Assembly (NCBI GenBank): GCA_947179485.1
Contig: OX359246.1
Coordinates: 13,516,001 to 13,580,000, forward strand
Direction: 5' to 3'
Source: Allacma fusca
Taxonomy: Eukaryota > Arthropoda > Collembola > Symphypleona > Sminthuridae
DNA: 64,000 bases
The notes beneath the pieces were generated by a model. That model was not told the origin of the DNA, did not search any database, and was given only the letters and a program-made list of their open reading frames with translations. Shown one piece after another: positions 62,992 through 64,000 of this stretch. Position 1 is the stretch's first letter; each line of letters starts with the position of its first letter. The position numbers and the translations under genes were made by a program.

Positions 62992-63843
62992 CTACGCGTG
63001 AGTTAATTTCAGCGTCCGCCAGCGCTCCCGTATCGGTTGGTGTTGGATCATCTTTCGACTTTTATCTGCATCCTGAAATTGGTCTTCATAATTTGTTGCA
63101 GCTACGGTGGGCTGGGCTGTGGAAAATGTTTCTTCATTTTCGAGAACGGCCCACGTATCTGCTGGAATTTCATTCTCCTCATCTAAAGATACTTCCAAAG
63201 GGTCTTTGAAGCATCTTAGGTTTCCTTCCTCCAGGTGTGATTGAACTGCCATCATGGAAAATTAACCTCCAAACCAAAAAATGCTTGGAATGGTGAAACT
63301 TTGGTAACAGAGGGCTCACTGGTATTGTAAGTGGCAATTACATAGGGAACATATACATCCCAATTATCTTGGTTCTCTGAAACAAACTTACTCAGCATTA
63401 TAGCTAACGTTTGATTGACTCTTTCCGCGACTCCATGAGACCGGGGTAAAAGGGCACACTAAAATTATGGGTAATATAAATCGCTGTATTAATTGTTGCA
63501 CAACTGCCGACTTAAATTCAGCGGCGCTATTGGAAATTAATGTAGACATGCCTGGGAAAGTTAGAATACGTTGTTACAAATGCATGTATACATGAGCAGC
63601 GTCGCGGACAGGAAGCAAGGAAATATGAACCCATTTCGTAAACAAGTCCGTTAAAACTAAAACATACTTATTTCCTCTAGAAGTTTCTTTAAACGGGCCT
63701 AATAAATCCATGACGTATGTACCAGCTTGAATTTTAATGGGAATATACTTGAGACTGTCCATCCGTAGACGAGTCTTATGCTGGCGACTTTGGCACTCGG
63801 GGCATTGTGAACAATGCTTAAAAGTATCATGGAACCGCACCAA
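62992..63843 (-). pseudogene. Second integrase fragment with frameshifts
   Basis: The first part (63843-63574) has CPECQSRQHKTR and GTYVMDLLGPFKETSRGNKY, the zinc-region end and core Asp. After a stop, the next part reads LISNSAAEFKSAVVQQL, again with Asn for the second Asp. A third frame then gives AERVNQTLAIMLSKFV and ATYNTSEPSVTKVSPFQAFF. A final hydrophilic frame (63255-62992) follows. Sequence and motifs differ from the neighbouring fragment, so this is a separate element inserted in the same orientation. Confidence 0.8.
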
Positions 63844-64000
63844 TATTATAGGTCTATAGGAACTGAAATGCAGGTTCTATGTTTTGTTTATTTCAGACCT
63901 CAACCTTTTCCCCAATTTTTGAGTACCCCTTTAAACAGTCAGAGTTCAGAATTCAGACTATTTCTGAAAGGCTAGTAAATTCTTTACAGAACAGTGGCAA
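63844..64000. other. Window end, nothing recognised
   Basis: AT-rich DNA with no supported feature. The missing upstream part of the second retroelement (reverse transcriptase) would be expected beyond the window. Confidence 0.4.

Overview
This is a eukaryotic nuclear window, almost certainly from an arthropod. The genes are split by short GT-AG introns, the intergenic DNA is AT-rich, and the recognisable products are a chitin-binding (peritrophin-A/CBM14) mucin, a membrane UDP-glycosyltransferase, NOC4, a NUDCD3-like protein and a divergent F-box protein. The F-box protein, the Thr-Pro mucin and the compact introns suggest a springtail (Collembola) or another small arthropod, but that placement is inference.

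Layout. 1-1660 shows no gene. 1802-25305 (+) is the dominant feature: a three-exon secreted mucin gene. Exon 1 is a signal-peptide exon, exon 2 carries one chitin-binding domain, and exon 3 is a giant exon of about 19 kb. Exon 3 holds about 301 sequenced copies of one 57-bp unit (19 codons, 13 Thr, 3 Ser, 2 Pro, 1 Glu), then three chitin-binding domains, a second Thr/Pro repeat block and a last chitin-binding domain. The array is interrupted by a 200-N gap and by single-base lesions that look like consensus errors. The kilobase-long antisense ORFs across it are by-products of the repeat. Intron 2 contains a dead Tc1/mariner transposase.

25.6-26.0 kb is a foldback element. A small three-exon gene of unknown function (28066-28919, +) follows, then NOC4 (29484-31782, +, seven exons), an F-box gene (32284-34923, +, five exons), a NUDCD3-like gene (35999-37831, -), a possible micro-gene starting MSRRKQ (39257-39475, +) and a complete four-exon UDP-glycosyltransferase (40354-42310, -).

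From 42.3 to 59.8 kb the DNA is gene-poor. It holds a possible terminal exon (43.6 kb, -), a two-exon small gene (45.46-45.89 kb, +), a two-exon small gene (51.48-51.95 kb, -), a weak three-exon candidate (52.76-53.15 kb, -), minisatellites, a perfect hairpin and a second foldback element whose ends match the first.

59.8-63.85 kb is a graveyard of LTR-retrotransposon material on the minus strand: two unrelated-looking integrase fragments of Ty3/gypsy type, both with Asn in place of the second catalytic Asp, and several disordered ORFs.

The genes do not form an operon or pathway; they are independent units. The exceptional object is the mucin: a predicted secreted, chitin-tethered, O-glycosylated polymer of roughly 6,500 residues, with a nearly error-free tandem array of over 17 kb.
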